From Aselliscus stoliczkanus (lineage: Eukaryota; Chordata; Mammalia; Chiroptera; Hipposideridae): a stretch of DNA of 64,000 bases. A program made the position numbers and the translations under genes. Of this stretch, positions 1-12,070 are shown in pieces. The notes below the pieces were generated by a model. It saw nothing but the letters and a program-made list of their open reading frames with translations, was not told where the DNA came from and ran no database searches. The stretch spans positions 138,496,421 to 138,560,420 of the forward strand of contig CM066733.1 in NCBI GenBank assembly GCA_033961575.1, given 5' to 3'. Position 1 is the first letter of the stretch; every line of letters starts with the position of its first letter.

Positions 1-269
1 GAATGGGCCAGCAAATTGTATGAATCAGAGCTTCAAGCCAATGAGGCCAACTGTAGAGTTTCAACCTCCACTGTGGCAGTGAGTTTTTCAGAGACAATCT
101 TTATTCCATTTCCAGACATGCACCCTACCTTCAAGCAACTGCCTGTGTGCTAACTGTATTTCCTTAGATTCTGTATTTGTCTATTTGGCACCCATTCATC
201 ACAGAGCCAAGGTAATAGCCAAAGTTGTTTATGTGATCCAGCTTTCACAAGGACACAAAAATCTTACTA

Positions 270-545
270 CAAATGCTCCAACCAATTCCAAGTCCATACC
301 CCCTCAACCCTCACACACCAAGCCCATATTTCTCCTGCTCTAAATCACCCAGAGTTAGGTACCAGACAACTAGAGACCACTCATGTAGCTCAGCCCAGCC
401 AGTCCTAAGCCATTTCCCAGGCCCTGCCTTGCATGTTCCATGGAAAACACATTAAAGGTTCTGGGCCATGCTTTCCTCTAGATCCTGCATCTGCCTCCTG
501 AGCACACCTGGTGCTTACCTACGTGGTCCTGCATAACACTGCATG
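270..545 (+). repeat. LTR-like repeat, diverged relative of 28380-28860
   Basis: Shares ordered blocks ('taccagacaactagagacca', 'ccagtcctaagcc', 'aaaggttctgggccatgctt', 'cctggtgctta') with the 28-kb element. Ends unclear. Confidence 0.4.
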
Positions 546-1324
546 CCTCCTCTCAGAAATTGTAAGTAATACAAAGCTTCTTTCAATAGCATTAGCCTTT
601 CTGTGTTATCACTCAGTCACCTTTATAAATTAAGGCCTAGGCAAATCAAGCTTGCTCACATCTATCTTATCAGCTACAAGGAAGTCCTGGTAAGGAGATG
701 TGACTGGCTCATCACATACACATCACAACTAGGGAAGGGCTGTCCCAGGGGCATGTTTTGTTGGTGCTAGTTCAATAGCATCTTCCTCTATAATAGGGTG
801 ACCATATGTTCCTGTGTCTCATAGAGTCCAAGTTTACTCCCATCAGCCTGTGCAATTATTAATAGTGCCCTCTTTCACTCCCAAAGCTGTCCCATTTCAG
901 AATATAAATATATGGTTACTCTAATATAAAGGACCAACCATTAATCACCCATTAAATAGGTAAATGTTTTTGCTACAGAGGAATAATTGTGATTTAATCA
1001 TTTAGTTCCACATTTCCACTTAAAGAAAGGGTCAAAATGAATGTTACAGACTTTCTAAAAATACAAGCGTTTTGTCTTCACAAAATATGCAAGAAGCTAA
1101 GGAGGAAAAAACAGCTGCATGAAGTATGTATACAAAGCAGAGAAATGAATTATGATTACTCCAAGGTTTCTTTCATGAGTATTAAGGGAGATGGCTGTAT
1201 TGTCCATAAGGACAGAAAAGCTGGACGAGAGTAGGAGTCACAATGAGCCAACCAATCGCTTGAACATCTCCACGTGTTTAATGCTTGGTGTCTGAAATGA
1301 GATATAGTAACTCAATCATTTCAT
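546..1324. other. Intergenic DNA, nothing recognised
   Basis: The short frame at 1037-1234 has no family signature and is most likely chance. Confidence 0.5.
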
Positions 1325-1463
1325 AAATGTATTTTTGCCTTTAATACGTGCTGGACACTGTAGTGAGTGCTGGAGATACAATTAGAATCAGCTTCAGTTC
1401 CTATACTCAAGGAGCTCATTCTATAATGGGAGAAGTTAACACACAGGAGAAGTATTTCAAAAG
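1325..1463 (-). repeat. L2 3'-end fragment, antisense
   Basis: 'acgtgctggacactgtagtg agtgctggagata' and 'caaggagctcattctataat ggg' are the L2 3' end on the reverse strand. Confidence 0.6.
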
Positions 1464-1552
1464 GTATTACAGAATTGTACACTTGAAATCTATGTCATTT
1501 TGCTAACAATTGTCACTCCAATTAACTTTAATTGAAAACAAAAAAAAAGGAG
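1464..1552 (+). repeat. L1 3'-end fragment
   Basis: 'agaattgtacacttgaaatc' to 'aattaactttaattgaaaac' followed by an A run fits an old L1 3' terminus. Confidence 0.6.
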
Positions 1553-3004
1553 GAATAACCACAGGTTACTATCGGCCCATCTAAGAGAAGCACTTATCCT
1601 ATTCCTGGGGGTTATAAAGAACTTTATAATTGAGACTTGGAATGGGTTGTGGGGATAAGAAAGTAAATTGCAAGATCCCGGGGTAGTTGAATGAGTGACA
1701 GTAGAGCTCATTATTCAAGGTTCCAGAAGTGAAAGGACAGAGTCTGAAGGTATAGGAACACCAGGTTGGGGGAAGCTTAATATCGAGCATCCAAATAAAC
1801 AGGAAATAATGATGACTGAATGCTACTGAAGGCCTGGTCCCAAGCCTTAGCATTTCTTGCCATATGGAAATGAGGAATCTTAAGGACTGCCTTAAGTAAG
1901 AAAAATCACTAAAGCCACAATATGAGAGAACCGAAGAGGAGTGCTCCTAATTGTCAATGCTCCTCTATTCGTCCTTAGGTACTCATATTTGCCCTTAAAC
2001 TCTCTGGCCTCTGTTCTGTGGGGGAGAAGGATCAGCTGTATCACAGGGACAGCTTCCTCGCCATTCTCCCAGGGATGTCTGTCTGAGGTTGTTTGTAATC
2101 AAGCCCTAAATCTATGAAACGCAGCTGCGCTGTCTGTGATGGCATGCACATCAATGAGAAAAATTCATGATTTAGGAATGCATCTCAACTATGTTTTGTT
2201 TCTCCACACCCTAGTCAGATGTAGGGTTGTTTTGGTCCTCTACAGAGTTATAAATAAAGAGCCAGCTCTAAGGATTTGCTGAAGCCAGCCCAAGGCTGAA
2301 GGGGCAATCCTTCTCAATTGACCTGACTTACACAATATGTCTGGCATATGGTCTTGCTCTCCCCAGGCAAGGAGAAATACTGTGATAAGAAATATATGAT
2401 CTTGTCCCCAGCATTAATTTAGAAACATGGAATGTCTCTAAATTTAGACACAAAAGGGATGTTAGAAATCCTTTTGACCTGTATTTTCATCTTGGAGATG
2501 AGGAGTGACACAGGTTGTAGGGCGATTTAATAGAAGTCCTCAAACTGGGATTCTTTTTTATTCTAAAAGCAAACACAATTAGATTCAATACCTTGGAAAA
2601 CAGAATTTTGTTATATTCATAAGCTATAGAGAGCAGTCTCTGTTATATGATTAGTACACTTAGACTAGGCCAAAAAGCAAAATGGACTGTGTTTTGTACC
2701 CTAAAATATTCAGTGCCTCGTAGTCCAGCTTTTGTAGTACCAGGACCCCCAGGGTCCAGCATGGGGCACTCCTAATTAGTGTCCCCTACTTAGAGTCAGT
2801 CTCTCCATTCTCTTACCCATCACCAGCTTTCCTCATTATGTTCCCTGTTGTTATCAGGGCTTTGGCTGGTGAGAACTGGTCTGATAAATCACTCACCCCA
2901 AGATGTTCCTATATGATAACTTCCTAATGAGGGTAAATTTGTAAAATATTTACCGACTAAAAGACACTTGAAAATGTTTTGAGTGTGAAAAGCCAGACTG
3001 CTCA
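1553..3004. other. Intergenic DNA, nothing recognised
   Basis: A weak MIR-like stretch near 2480-2560. No gene. Confidence 0.5.
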
Positions 3005-3210
3005 ATTTAAATACATCATCTCATTTAATTGTGACCACAATTCTACAAAATAGATGTTATATTATTCCCATTTTTCAGATGAGAAAAGTGAGGCTTGGAG
3101 GGCTTGCTCAATGTCATACTATGAATAAGTGGCATTACTGGGATTTGGAACCAGGCTATTTGAATTCAAACTCTATCAACTTCACCACAGTCCCTGGAAT
3201 GAAGCAGCTC
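3005..3210 (-). repeat. MIR SINE, antisense
   Basis: 'tattattcccatttttcaga tgagaaaagtgagg' and 'cattactgggatttggaacc' are MIR reverse-strand patterns. Confidence 0.75.
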
Positions 3211-4379
3211 CATGCATTGTGACTGCGATAATCAACAACAAAAACAATGAGCCTTGCATGTCTGCTCTACTGTGTTTCCACAAAGGCACAAACTGTGGCC
3301 TTTCTGATTCAATCCCCTTTCAATAGCCTTCATATTGAGAGTTTAAAAACTACTTTAAATTGCCGCTTTGGCATCCATTTTGTGAAGTCAAGTGGCCTGC
3401 AGTTTCTTGCACTAGAGCCGCCTATAAGCATGCCCTAGACAGTAGCTCTCAGAGTCACAAGTAAACGAAAGTACCTGATATGGTTCCCCAAACTCCCTGT
3501 GATAACAAGTCACCCCCACCTCCCAAGGCCTTCCCCTTGGGCACCCCTGATAAGAACCATGTGAAGCTTACCAAAACCCTGCTCTTTTTATTTGAATTCA
3601 CTAACCTGGCTTTAGCCTGGGAACCCCAAAGCACTCCACCCATGCACCCTGGGCCCAGAAGTTCGCTGTTGGCCTCTTGGGCTCTGAAGAGTAGGGCCTG
3701 TTACGTCAGCCTCCCTGAGACATACCCAGCCACCCTGGCACCACAGCACATGGCCACGCTGGCTGTCATGGGGTGTTTTTCACTGTCTCTCTCTCTGGAG
3801 CTTCTGCAGCTGCCTACAAGTTCTTTAATCCAATCAGAGTTACATTGTCCTGTTTCTGTTATCATCGCGCTCAGCTTGCCAGACACAAGATTTTTGTTTC
3901 TCTTGGCAAACCCCTCTTTCTCTCTCAAGACAGGCCATCTCTGAAGCTGCCTGAACTTCCTTACCTGTCCAGATTGCCCAGGGACCCCACTCTCCAAGTC
4001 TGTAGCAAATCACTCACATTCTCTTGCTCTCTCCAGGATCCTTGGGACAAATTATTTAAAGTGTCCTTGATAACGTCTTGAGTGTAAGGGAGTGCCCCAC
4101 TTCCTGCTAGGTAATAGAAGGGCATGACACCCAAAAGCTAAGCTCTCTGTCCACAGCATTCAATCGAGGGCCTACCGTCATGTTCTTCCTAACCAGTCAC
4201 CTCCAAACTCTCCTCTAGTGGAAAATGGATCTACTTGAGACCCAGTTGCAGACAACACTTAGAAGTTTCCTGTACAATTTTTATTAAAATAATTATTCCA
4301 TTTTTTTCTTTCAAGATAGGCAGGAGAATAGAGATGAGACATTACTGGTTTTGAAGATAGAAAAGGGAGAAACAAGCTA
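3211..4379. other. Intergenic DNA; possible LTR-like part
   Basis: The pyrimidine-rich stretch 3480-4080 has overlapping frames of up to 154 codons on both strands, no domain and no splice context. It may be an unnamed LTR, but I cannot support it. Confidence 0.35.
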
Positions 4380-4744
4380 AGGAATGCAGACAGTCTCCCC
4401 CAGCTGGAAAAGGCAAGAAAACAGTTTCACCCCTAGAGCCCCAGAAGAAACCCAGCCTTGCCGAAAATGTGCCAAATCAAGGTGTACCTGGATTTTTATT
4501 TATTTATTTATTTATTTTAGGGCAGTGTCACTGGCCGTCACACGTGAGACCAAAACCGGGTCGCTGGCTTCCCAAGACAATGCTTAACCGCCGCGCCACT
4601 CGGCCGGCCCTGTACCTGGATTTTGACCCCAGTGAGACCTGTGTTGGATGTCTGGACTCCAGAGCTATCAGATAAAAACTCTGTATTGTTTTAAGCCACC
4701 AAGTTTGTGATAATTTGTTATGAAGCCATTGAAAAGTAATACAG
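4380..4744 (+). mobile_element. MLT1-type MaLR LTR 3' part, split by a SINE
   Basis: 'cacccctagagccccagaag', then (after the SINE) 'gaccccagtgagacctgtgt', 'ttgttttaagccaccaagtt' and 'gaaaagtaatacag' match a MaLR LTR 3' half. The 5' part is not recognised. Confidence 0.7.
4497..4610 (-). mobile_element. tRNA-derived SINE, type 1, with 14-bp target duplication
   Basis: (TTTA)n tail at the left; the right-hand end reads GGGCCGGCCGAGTGG on the minus strand. Flanked by TGTACCTGGATTTT at 4483-4496 and 4611-4624. Inserted inside the MaLR LTR. Confidence 0.95.
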
Positions 4745-4940
4745 ACTAAAAAAGAACTGGTGATTCAAAGCCCTTGTCTTCTCAGAGTCCCATTAGAATA
4801 GACATCAAATGACTCCCTTTCAATGAGCAACTGTTACAACTATGAAAAAGATAAGGTCATTGCATCTCCAAATCAGACAAGAGAAATTTTGAGAAAGAAG
4901 AAAAAATGTAAACTGGCAATATTATTCAGGCTATCTAGGA

Positions 4941-4959
4941 ATATATATATATATATATT
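4941..4959. repeat. (AT)n microsatellite
   Basis: Nine AT dinucleotides. Confidence 0.95.
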
Positions 4960-4996
4960 GCTACTGATGGGGAAAGACATGGACTGGGATACATAA

Positions 4997-5052
4997 ACTC
5001 CTGAGATCACTTTCAATGCCCACTACTCCTGAGATCACTTTCAATGCCCACT
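4997..5052. repeat. Exact tandem duplication, 28 bp x 2
   Basis: Units 4997-5024 and 5025-5052 are identical. Suggests recent local duplication. Confidence 0.95.
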
Positions 5053-5571
5053 GTTAACTTTGAACATGAATGTTCTTTTTGACTACAAAGTAAAGGAGTA
5101 CATTCCAGAGTTTTACATTTTGTTTGCTAGGATCTGAAAGACAAAGGAGTGAATAATCTTTGAGATTATTTGAAATTGGCGCATTTGGATAATCTCAGCT
5201 CACTATTTAGCCTGAAGAACTTGCCTGTGGAACCCTGAGCACTCCATATCGTGGCACTTGGCAATTGTGTAAGGTCCAATCACCAAATCCTTCAAGGAGA
5301 GAGAGCTTGGCTCTGTGCTATTCCAGTATGAAATGAAGCTTCACCAAATTTGGTTAAAGCATGTAAAGCAAGTGTCAAGGTAATTGATGCTTTCTCTTAT
5401 TATTACCATTTTACTTCATATCCCCTTCCAAATACAAAAAAGTGAATTTCCTTTGTCTCCCCCTGCTTCCCTTGAATAGAGTCTTGAAAAATAGTTTCAT
5501 AGTCCCTTTTATTACTTACTTTCGTTTATGAAATTGTGAAAAATTGAGCCAACAAAAATTCTTACCACTTG

Positions 5572-5760
5572 CTAGTGACTGCTATGTGCCAGGTACCTGA
5601 TATTCACTTTCTCATTGAGTCCCTTCATTAAGGCTTATTATTCCTATTCATTAGAGGATGAAACCAAAGATCAGAAAGTTCAAATAATTTCCCCAAACTC
5701 ACAGAGGTGAGATGTGGCAAAAGCCAGAGCACCTTCCCTCCTTAGTCAGGGGCCTTTTGG
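5572..5760 (-). repeat. MIR-like SINE, antisense
   Basis: 'tgctatgtgccaggtacctg', 'agaggatgaaaccaaagatc', 'ctcacagaggtgagatgtgg' correspond to MIR or MIR-like reverse-strand sequence. Confidence 0.55.
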
Positions 5761-6444
5761 TTTCGCTCATTATTCTCTGCATTTCTTGAATGTGAAATAT
5801 GTTCAAAAAACAACAGTAAGAGTTGACATGGATCAATAGCTGGTAAGTTAGTGTTAGATCATGAGTCCATTTCCCCATCCCAACTTTGGGGTTCCTCATA
5901 GCAGTGCACAAAGAAGGCCATTGGCTTCCCTCTGTCGGACAGACAAATAAGGAACCCATAAACCTCTTCTTTGTTTTTCAATATGGCTTCCATCAGTCAG
6001 TAATTAAATTTATTTTCTGATGGGGACTCCTGAGAGCCCTGAAACTGTAGGAATGCCTACATGGCCGGAAGGCACTTGTCACAATGGAGGGTTACAATGA
6101 ACTTACCACTTCCATTCTATAGGAAAGCAATGTTGTTTGGTTACTGAGCCAGCATCCCCCATTCTTTACTCAGTTGCTTTAATTTTATTGCTGTTCCCAA
6201 AAAAACTTTTCTTCAAAGAAATATTTAGTATCCTGGTGCCATTAAAATCGATTGACTTTGTGAAGGTACTTAGCCCACAAATATTTCCTCTTCTACAGTC
6301 CACAATTCTCCCTCCATTCTCTACATCATAATAGTCATTTCATGGATGTTTTCTACAGCGATGACTGGAGCATAATTCCCAAACTTGTTCTCCTGTCTTT
6401 GCCTTCCTTTAGCTGCTTTACTTCTTGCAATTTCAGAGACAAGT

Positions 6445-6645
6445 CTAATTTCCTCCATTAGCTGTGGAGTGGCCATGATGTTGTGATATCCTTGAGAGCC
6501 ATATTATAATGCCTGGAGCCCCTTTCATGTGGGCGAGGTACTTCAGGAAAAGAATTAGTAACAATAGTATGATTGCATTGGCTGCTATAGGAATGACCAA
6601 GCATGAAATAAAATGAATTAATTTCTGTTTCCATTCACCAAGGAG
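6445..6645 (-). other. Short open stretch with a hydrophobic segment, probably a relic
   Basis: 66 sense codons between a TGA (6646-6648) and a TAG (6445-6447) on the minus strand, without an initiating ATG near the start. The translation has a membrane-like run of Ile/Leu/Val followed by basic residues. It could be a relic of a membrane or envelope-type protein, or chance. No family was recognised. Confidence 0.2.
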
Positions 6646-6648
6646 TCA

Positions 6649-9600
6649 CCTTTAGCTCATTTTAAAGTGAAAGACCTGTAACATTTTACCACTTATACAA
6701 GTATATAATTAATGTAATACAATTTTTCTTCCTATGCTGTGGGAGTAGATAAAAGACACAGGAGAGGTGATGAGAAAAAATGGGGATTTTTAAGGGGATC
6801 ATATTTATTGGCTCAGAAGAACGTACCCACAGATGGGGCAACATGTAAGTAATGGCTTGTGAGAAAGTAGGTCACTTCTTGTGGAGGTTATCCTAACGTT
6901 AGGAATAAAAGAGAAAGTAAGCCATCTGGGATCTGGCTTTTCAGCTTTCTGATTTAGAGTTCAGGCTTAGAAGTAAGAAAACCTGCATTCTATTCCTGTA
7001 CTTGGCCCTCATTCTCCCAGGGTTCCTCAGGGACCTAAGTAAGGAACCAGGGGGGATTGTAAGCAAGAAGAAATAAACTCCTTTTAAAGTTGGGATGATC
7101 TATTAACTAACACAGAGTGAAGTTCAGGGAAAATGATACCAGCAAATGAAAATAAAATTTAAAAAACAACAACAAAACTTTATGCCAGTTCAACATCAGG
7201 AAATCTAGCTATCTATGATTTGCCTTAATAATGACTGAAGTAAAATGTAAGAGTGGTGGAACATAAACTGCAGAATTTGCAGAGTTGGTTTAAGTGCCAT
7301 CAGACCCCAAACACTTCCAGATTCAATATTAAATGTCTTAATGCAAAATATTTCCCCAAGAGAAGCTGAGAAAAGGTTAGTATATTAAAATAACAGGAGA
7401 ACAAACATTATATCTCTATTATAAAGACAACTGATACCTGAACTGAAAACATATAGAATCTTATTTGAGGTTATTATTTTTCCCAAATCTCAATGTTTCT
7501 AACGCACATCTCAAGGTAATGATTTTTCTCTCATTTCTAAAGTTTACCAGGCATATTACAAATTTACTTGGACTATATAGCGTGGGAACTTCAAGACAAG
7601 ATGCTAATGTTTTCTTCATGTAACTGACCAAGAAACAGGCAAAGACATGTTGAGTGATATTTTCAAAATAGTGTGTAAGACTTTTACTTCTAGCTAAAGT
7701 GAAGTAGCTTGCACCGGAGCAATTATTCTAGTAAGAACAAATAGAAAAGTCAACTAAAATATAAAGAAAAGAAACAATAGCAACAGCCTTCTGATTGAAG
7801 GCGTTGGAAAATGACTGAGGTAACCAAGATTTGAGGGGCAACATCCAGGATAGAAGAGAAATGGGCACCACAGGGAGCTGAGCTGATATTCTGCAGGCAG
7901 ATTCTTCCCTTAGGGCAACTGCTAGTTTTGTTCTCAGAATCAGAGACTAAGAATCCACCTAGAGAACTGTGGCTGGTAAGCAGAGAAACAAACAGAATTT
8001 TTGGTGTGTGCACGCGTGTGTATGTGCTGTACAAGACAAGAAACCAAGCAGGAAGTCACAGAAAATGGGAGCAGAATTTTGGCTTCACAGAGTTGAAGAG
8101 ACAGAAATACGAGTTCAGAACCTGACCAGGAAGAGAAACTTCAGCCAACACTCCCTGATCTCAGCTGGGACACCCAGGAGCTATACCACCGAGGAGGAGC
8201 AAACCAGCAGTAGATATAACTTTGCAAACTTCAACCCCGCCTCGAGTCAGTTTAGGTGCTAAGTAACCTGCCCTCTTCTGACTCCATACTAGGAATTAGC
8301 ATGGAGTTAATCCAAGCTTGTCTTCTGCCCTGTCCAGATACTCCCATGTATCTTTTTCATCACCCTTCATCAGCTCCACCCACCTGACTCATGCCAACCC
8401 ACTCAGAACTTCCACTGTGGCTGATGGAAGTCTCATGCTACCAATATCCTAATAGGAAGTCATTCATTAACCTCCTACTTTTATAACTATTCAGAGAAAG
8501 CATACCGAAATCATGGTTCATTCCCTCCTACCACCGGGCTGCAGCCCCACTCAACAGTCAGGGTGCAGACACTCTGGCCCTTAGGTACAGCAGACAAACC
8601 AGGCAGCATTGCTATTGGAAGGTCAGCCCCTCAGGTTACATCTGTCAATGACCAGCTAGTTGCTTCTTGGCAGGCCAGCCTTTTCCTGGCTTCAACTTAG
8701 TCACTCAAGCCCTGACTAAATAAGCTTCCAAGACTATTGTTGACTTGAAGCCTATGGTTTAATTGTTGTTTTTAATTGTTGTTTAATTGTTGTTTTTATG
8801 GGTGTCAGGCACTGATGACTAATATCTTACTTAGTTGAATACCAGTTATCAATGGTTTCATTAGATGAATAGCACAAAGTCATCTGCAAACTATGAAGCA
8901 TGATACATATGAAAGTTCTGAAAGAAATAGTACTGAGATGGCTTTTGATTTTAAGAGCATAGCATGAACATCAAACAGTCTCCTTTTTTTTTCTTTTTTT
9001 TTTTATGAGGCAATTACGTGCCTCTTCATCTGGGGTTAGGAGGACCCCAGAAATATTAATGTCTAAGATTCAGCACTCCTTAAGTATGACTGCTTTCAGG
9101 AAATGGATATCTAACCCCAGGTAATGTCTTTTTATTTTTGAAAACCCCTTTGAATTGAGATAAGGCATTCTTGTGGGGCCAAGAAAGTCCTGTGAAATGT
9201 TCCTTGAGACAAATATATTGGTTGATATTTGAGCAGCATTTAGAATTATGAAGATATCCAGGAAGACCAGGGAAAATGAAGAGGCATGGTATTTTTCATT
9301 TCTAATTATAAAGGATGTAGAATAACTTGATTGGAAACTACCAGCCTATCTGAGATACAGGGGGTCTAGAGAATAGAACTTCCAATGGGCAGTAAGTACT
9401 TTAACATGGACCTGCTAAGAAATCCCAGTTGTTTTCAGCCTGTTTCTCATTGATCGTTCACCAAGACTCTGTTTCCAGACTCCCACTGGGATGTCACCTG
9501 CTACAAGTTGTTGAGCCTCCAGATCACTGAGCATCTGACAGTCCCCAAATCCTAGGAATAGTGCACTTCCTGGCTGTCCCTAGAAGCAGGCACGATGCAC

Positions 9601-9939
9601 TCCCAAAACCTATCCCCTACCAACAAGCGAATGTGTCTAATTTCCAAGTCCTGATCATTCCTAGTCTGACATTATCTGCTACCTGCTAAGCCCAACTATC
9701 AATTTCTGTGCACCTGTGTGCACGTATGTTCATGTGTGCATGCATGTGTCCTTAGAAAGTGATAAAGCAGAAAAGACCTTAACTAATGAGTACACACATT
9801 TTAGATTTTCCTTTATATCCTGGATTCTATAGAATCCTTTCAAGGGGAGGGGAGGAAATAAGGGAACTCAAGGGGTAGTCCTGCAATCAGTACTGACTTT
9901 TGTAGTAAGCATGCATTTGAAGAAAGGGTGCTCTCACTT
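6649..9939. other. Intergenic DNA, nothing firmly recognised
   Basis: Contains a short AATTGTTGTTT tandem (8758-8799). No gene, and no transposon I can name. Confidence 0.5.
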
Positions 9940-9989
9940 AAAAAAAAAAAAAAAAAAGAAAAAGTGTGTGTGTCTGTGTGTGTGTGTGT
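9940..9989. repeat. A run followed by (TG)n
   Basis: An 18-base A run, GAAAAA, then TG dinucleotides. Confidence 0.95.
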
Positions 9990-10010
9990 TAAAACCCAGA
10001 GGTTTAGCTC

Positions 10011-10135
10011 AATCCCTTTGTTTTACAAATGAGTAGATCAAGAAGAAATGAAGATTATCCCACAGTCACATAGCTATTTAGCTAGAGCTGGAACTGGAAC
10101 TGAGGTTGCTTGAGTCCCCAAGTGTGTGTTTTCTA
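10011..10135 (-). repeat. MIR SINE, antisense
   Basis: 'cacagtcacatagctattta gctagagctgg' matches MIR on the reverse strand. Confidence 0.65.
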
Positions 10136-10408
10136 TGCACCACACAGCAGGGAGAAAGGGAAAAAAACAATCCTGTGTGCTTGTTGCATGTGTTAATAAT
10201 AATTAGGATACATCTTGATGATAATCTTCGGTTTAAATGGCAAACAAGAATGTGGGAGTGGAATTTCCCATTCTTTAATATGTTCCAAGAAATCTCAGGA
10301 AAATTAGAGAGTAAGCAAAGGGTTGACATCTTGGGCTATGGGACATTCTTTCTTGATATGTTTGGTAAACCACAGCCTACATTTTCACAGCATAAAGAGG
10401 CAGCATGG

Positions 10409-10497
10409 GGGGCCGGCCAAGTGGGGCAGTGGTTAAGCAATGGCTTGGGATGCCAGTGGCTCTGGTTTGGGGCCCACGTATGAGGGCTAGTGACACT

Positions 10498-10530
<33 letters not shown>
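10409..10530 (+). mobile_element. tRNA-derived SINE, type 1, with 11-bp target duplication
   Basis: Head GGGGCCGGCCAAGTGGGGCA, short body ending CACTGCCCTC, then an uninterrupted A-tail of about 26 bases. Flanked by AGGCAGCATGG at 10398-10408 and 10531-10541. The frames translated across it are not genes. Confidence 0.94.
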
Positions 10531-10824
10531 AGGCAGCATGGATTGGAAATAGCCTTTATAAGGGGTTTCCCATCAGGAACATCACGATGGAGATACACCT
10601 CATAAACCAGCAGAATTTGGAGTTTCTTTCACATTTGTTATTTGGTAGGAGTGCTCATAGAGTATGGCAAGGCCTACGAGCAGAATGTCAGCTGCCTCTT
10701 TTGAAGAAGACTCTGGGGAATAAAGCTGCTAAAGTCAACTACAGTGGTCTTACTGACCACATACATATGGGCCTACAGAACTGTACTGTGGAGGGTTCTC
10801 CTGAGCTTTAAATCCACATTTTGT

Positions 10825-10981
10825 TGACAATCATGACAGTCATATTAGAATCACCTGGGGAGCATTAAGCATACTGATGTGCATGTCTCAACCTCAGAAG
10901 AATTAAGTCAGAATTTCTGCAGAGAAGACTTTGACATATCCCAACTGACTTTAATATACCACTAAGGTCAAGAACTGCTGA
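10825..10981. repeat. hAT-type MER20-like element
   Basis: 'attagaatcacctggggagc', 'atgtctcaacctcagaagaa' and the end 'caagaactgctg' follow a MER20/MER5-like Charlie element. Confidence 0.5.
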
Positions 10982-11986
10982 GTCAGAGGCTTGAAAGGAC
11001 CCCAAAAGCTGGAGAAGAAGGAATGAGAGGGAAAGCCCACATGAGCCAAAGTGACTCAACGTCAAAGCAAACCTCCTCAGTATTGAGTGACTCGTGTCAC
11101 TTATAGAACCCCATGAGGAGCATGTGGTTGCCTTGTCACCACCCTAGACGTCTCACTATCCCAGTGCATCTCTCTAGGGGAGAACCTGCCTCTGGAACTC
11201 TGCCTGAACTGCAACCACCCAATGCTCAGTCATGACTCCTGCCTCTACCCTAGGATATACGGCATTTCTGTCCCATCTACCGTGAACAATCAAACCACTC
11301 ATTGAGTATATATACTTATATAGGTATATTTCCCCACCATGGGAAAATAAGCAAATGTTCCCAGATACTACTGTTTTTTATAATGCCCTAATGGAATCCT
11401 TCCAACTTCTTCTCACAGCCTCTGTCTACCTATAATGAGAAAGGAGACCATTCTGATAATGGATTTTCCTTCTTAACTGAATCCATTTTTAACCCTTGCA
11501 TTTTCCAAAGCTATGGTGCTTAGAACAGCTGCAATACCAAAAAAAACAAGCAAGCAAACAAACAAAAACCCTCCAAACAATTGCGCTAGCTCTGGTGAAT
11601 GTTCACATGCTACTGCCCCATCTCTGCTTAGAGGTCCCCATTCACATCTGCTCACAGCCTCCAAATCGCCCACTGAGGGCACACAGGGCAACGCTCCCCT
11701 TGTCTGCTTAACTTCTATGCAGAGCCCAGCACCATGCAAACAATACTGGAGCAAAGTTTTTGTTCTGGCAACTTTGTTCAAGCTGGGACTCTTCAGCCTT
11801 CTGATAGACCTCTCACCTCACTGTCCCCAAGAGGTGCCCGTGAGTCTCATGATTCTGCCCCAGGGAAGGGAGCTATTCTGAAGGAGAAGAAATGGAAATG
11901 GATCCAACCTCCTCTGAATATTATTGCATCCTTGATTTCTATGTTCCCATTCAGTTAGTAGGAGTTTGCTGAAGGCCTACTCTGCG

Positions 11987-11987
<1 letters not shown>
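10982..11987. other. Intergenic DNA, nothing recognised
   Basis: Overlapping small frames near 11,470-11,960 on both strands have no family signature. Confidence 0.5.
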
Positions 11988-12028
<41 letters not shown>

Positions 12029-12070
12029 CAGAGAGAGACAGACAGAGACAGAGACACACAGAGAGAGATT
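11988..12070. repeat. (GT)n then GACA/GA-rich microsatellite
   Basis: About 20 GT units followed by GAGA/GACA units. Frames over it are low-complexity. Confidence 0.95.

Noticed and set aside
3480..3944. 154-codon open frame on the plus strand, with a 98-codon frame opposite
   Set aside because: No recognisable domain, pyrimidine-rich composition, open on both strands and no exon signals. Most likely chance or part of an old repeat.
10336..10605. Several small frames on both strands
   Set aside because: They are read through the SINE and its A-tail, not genes.
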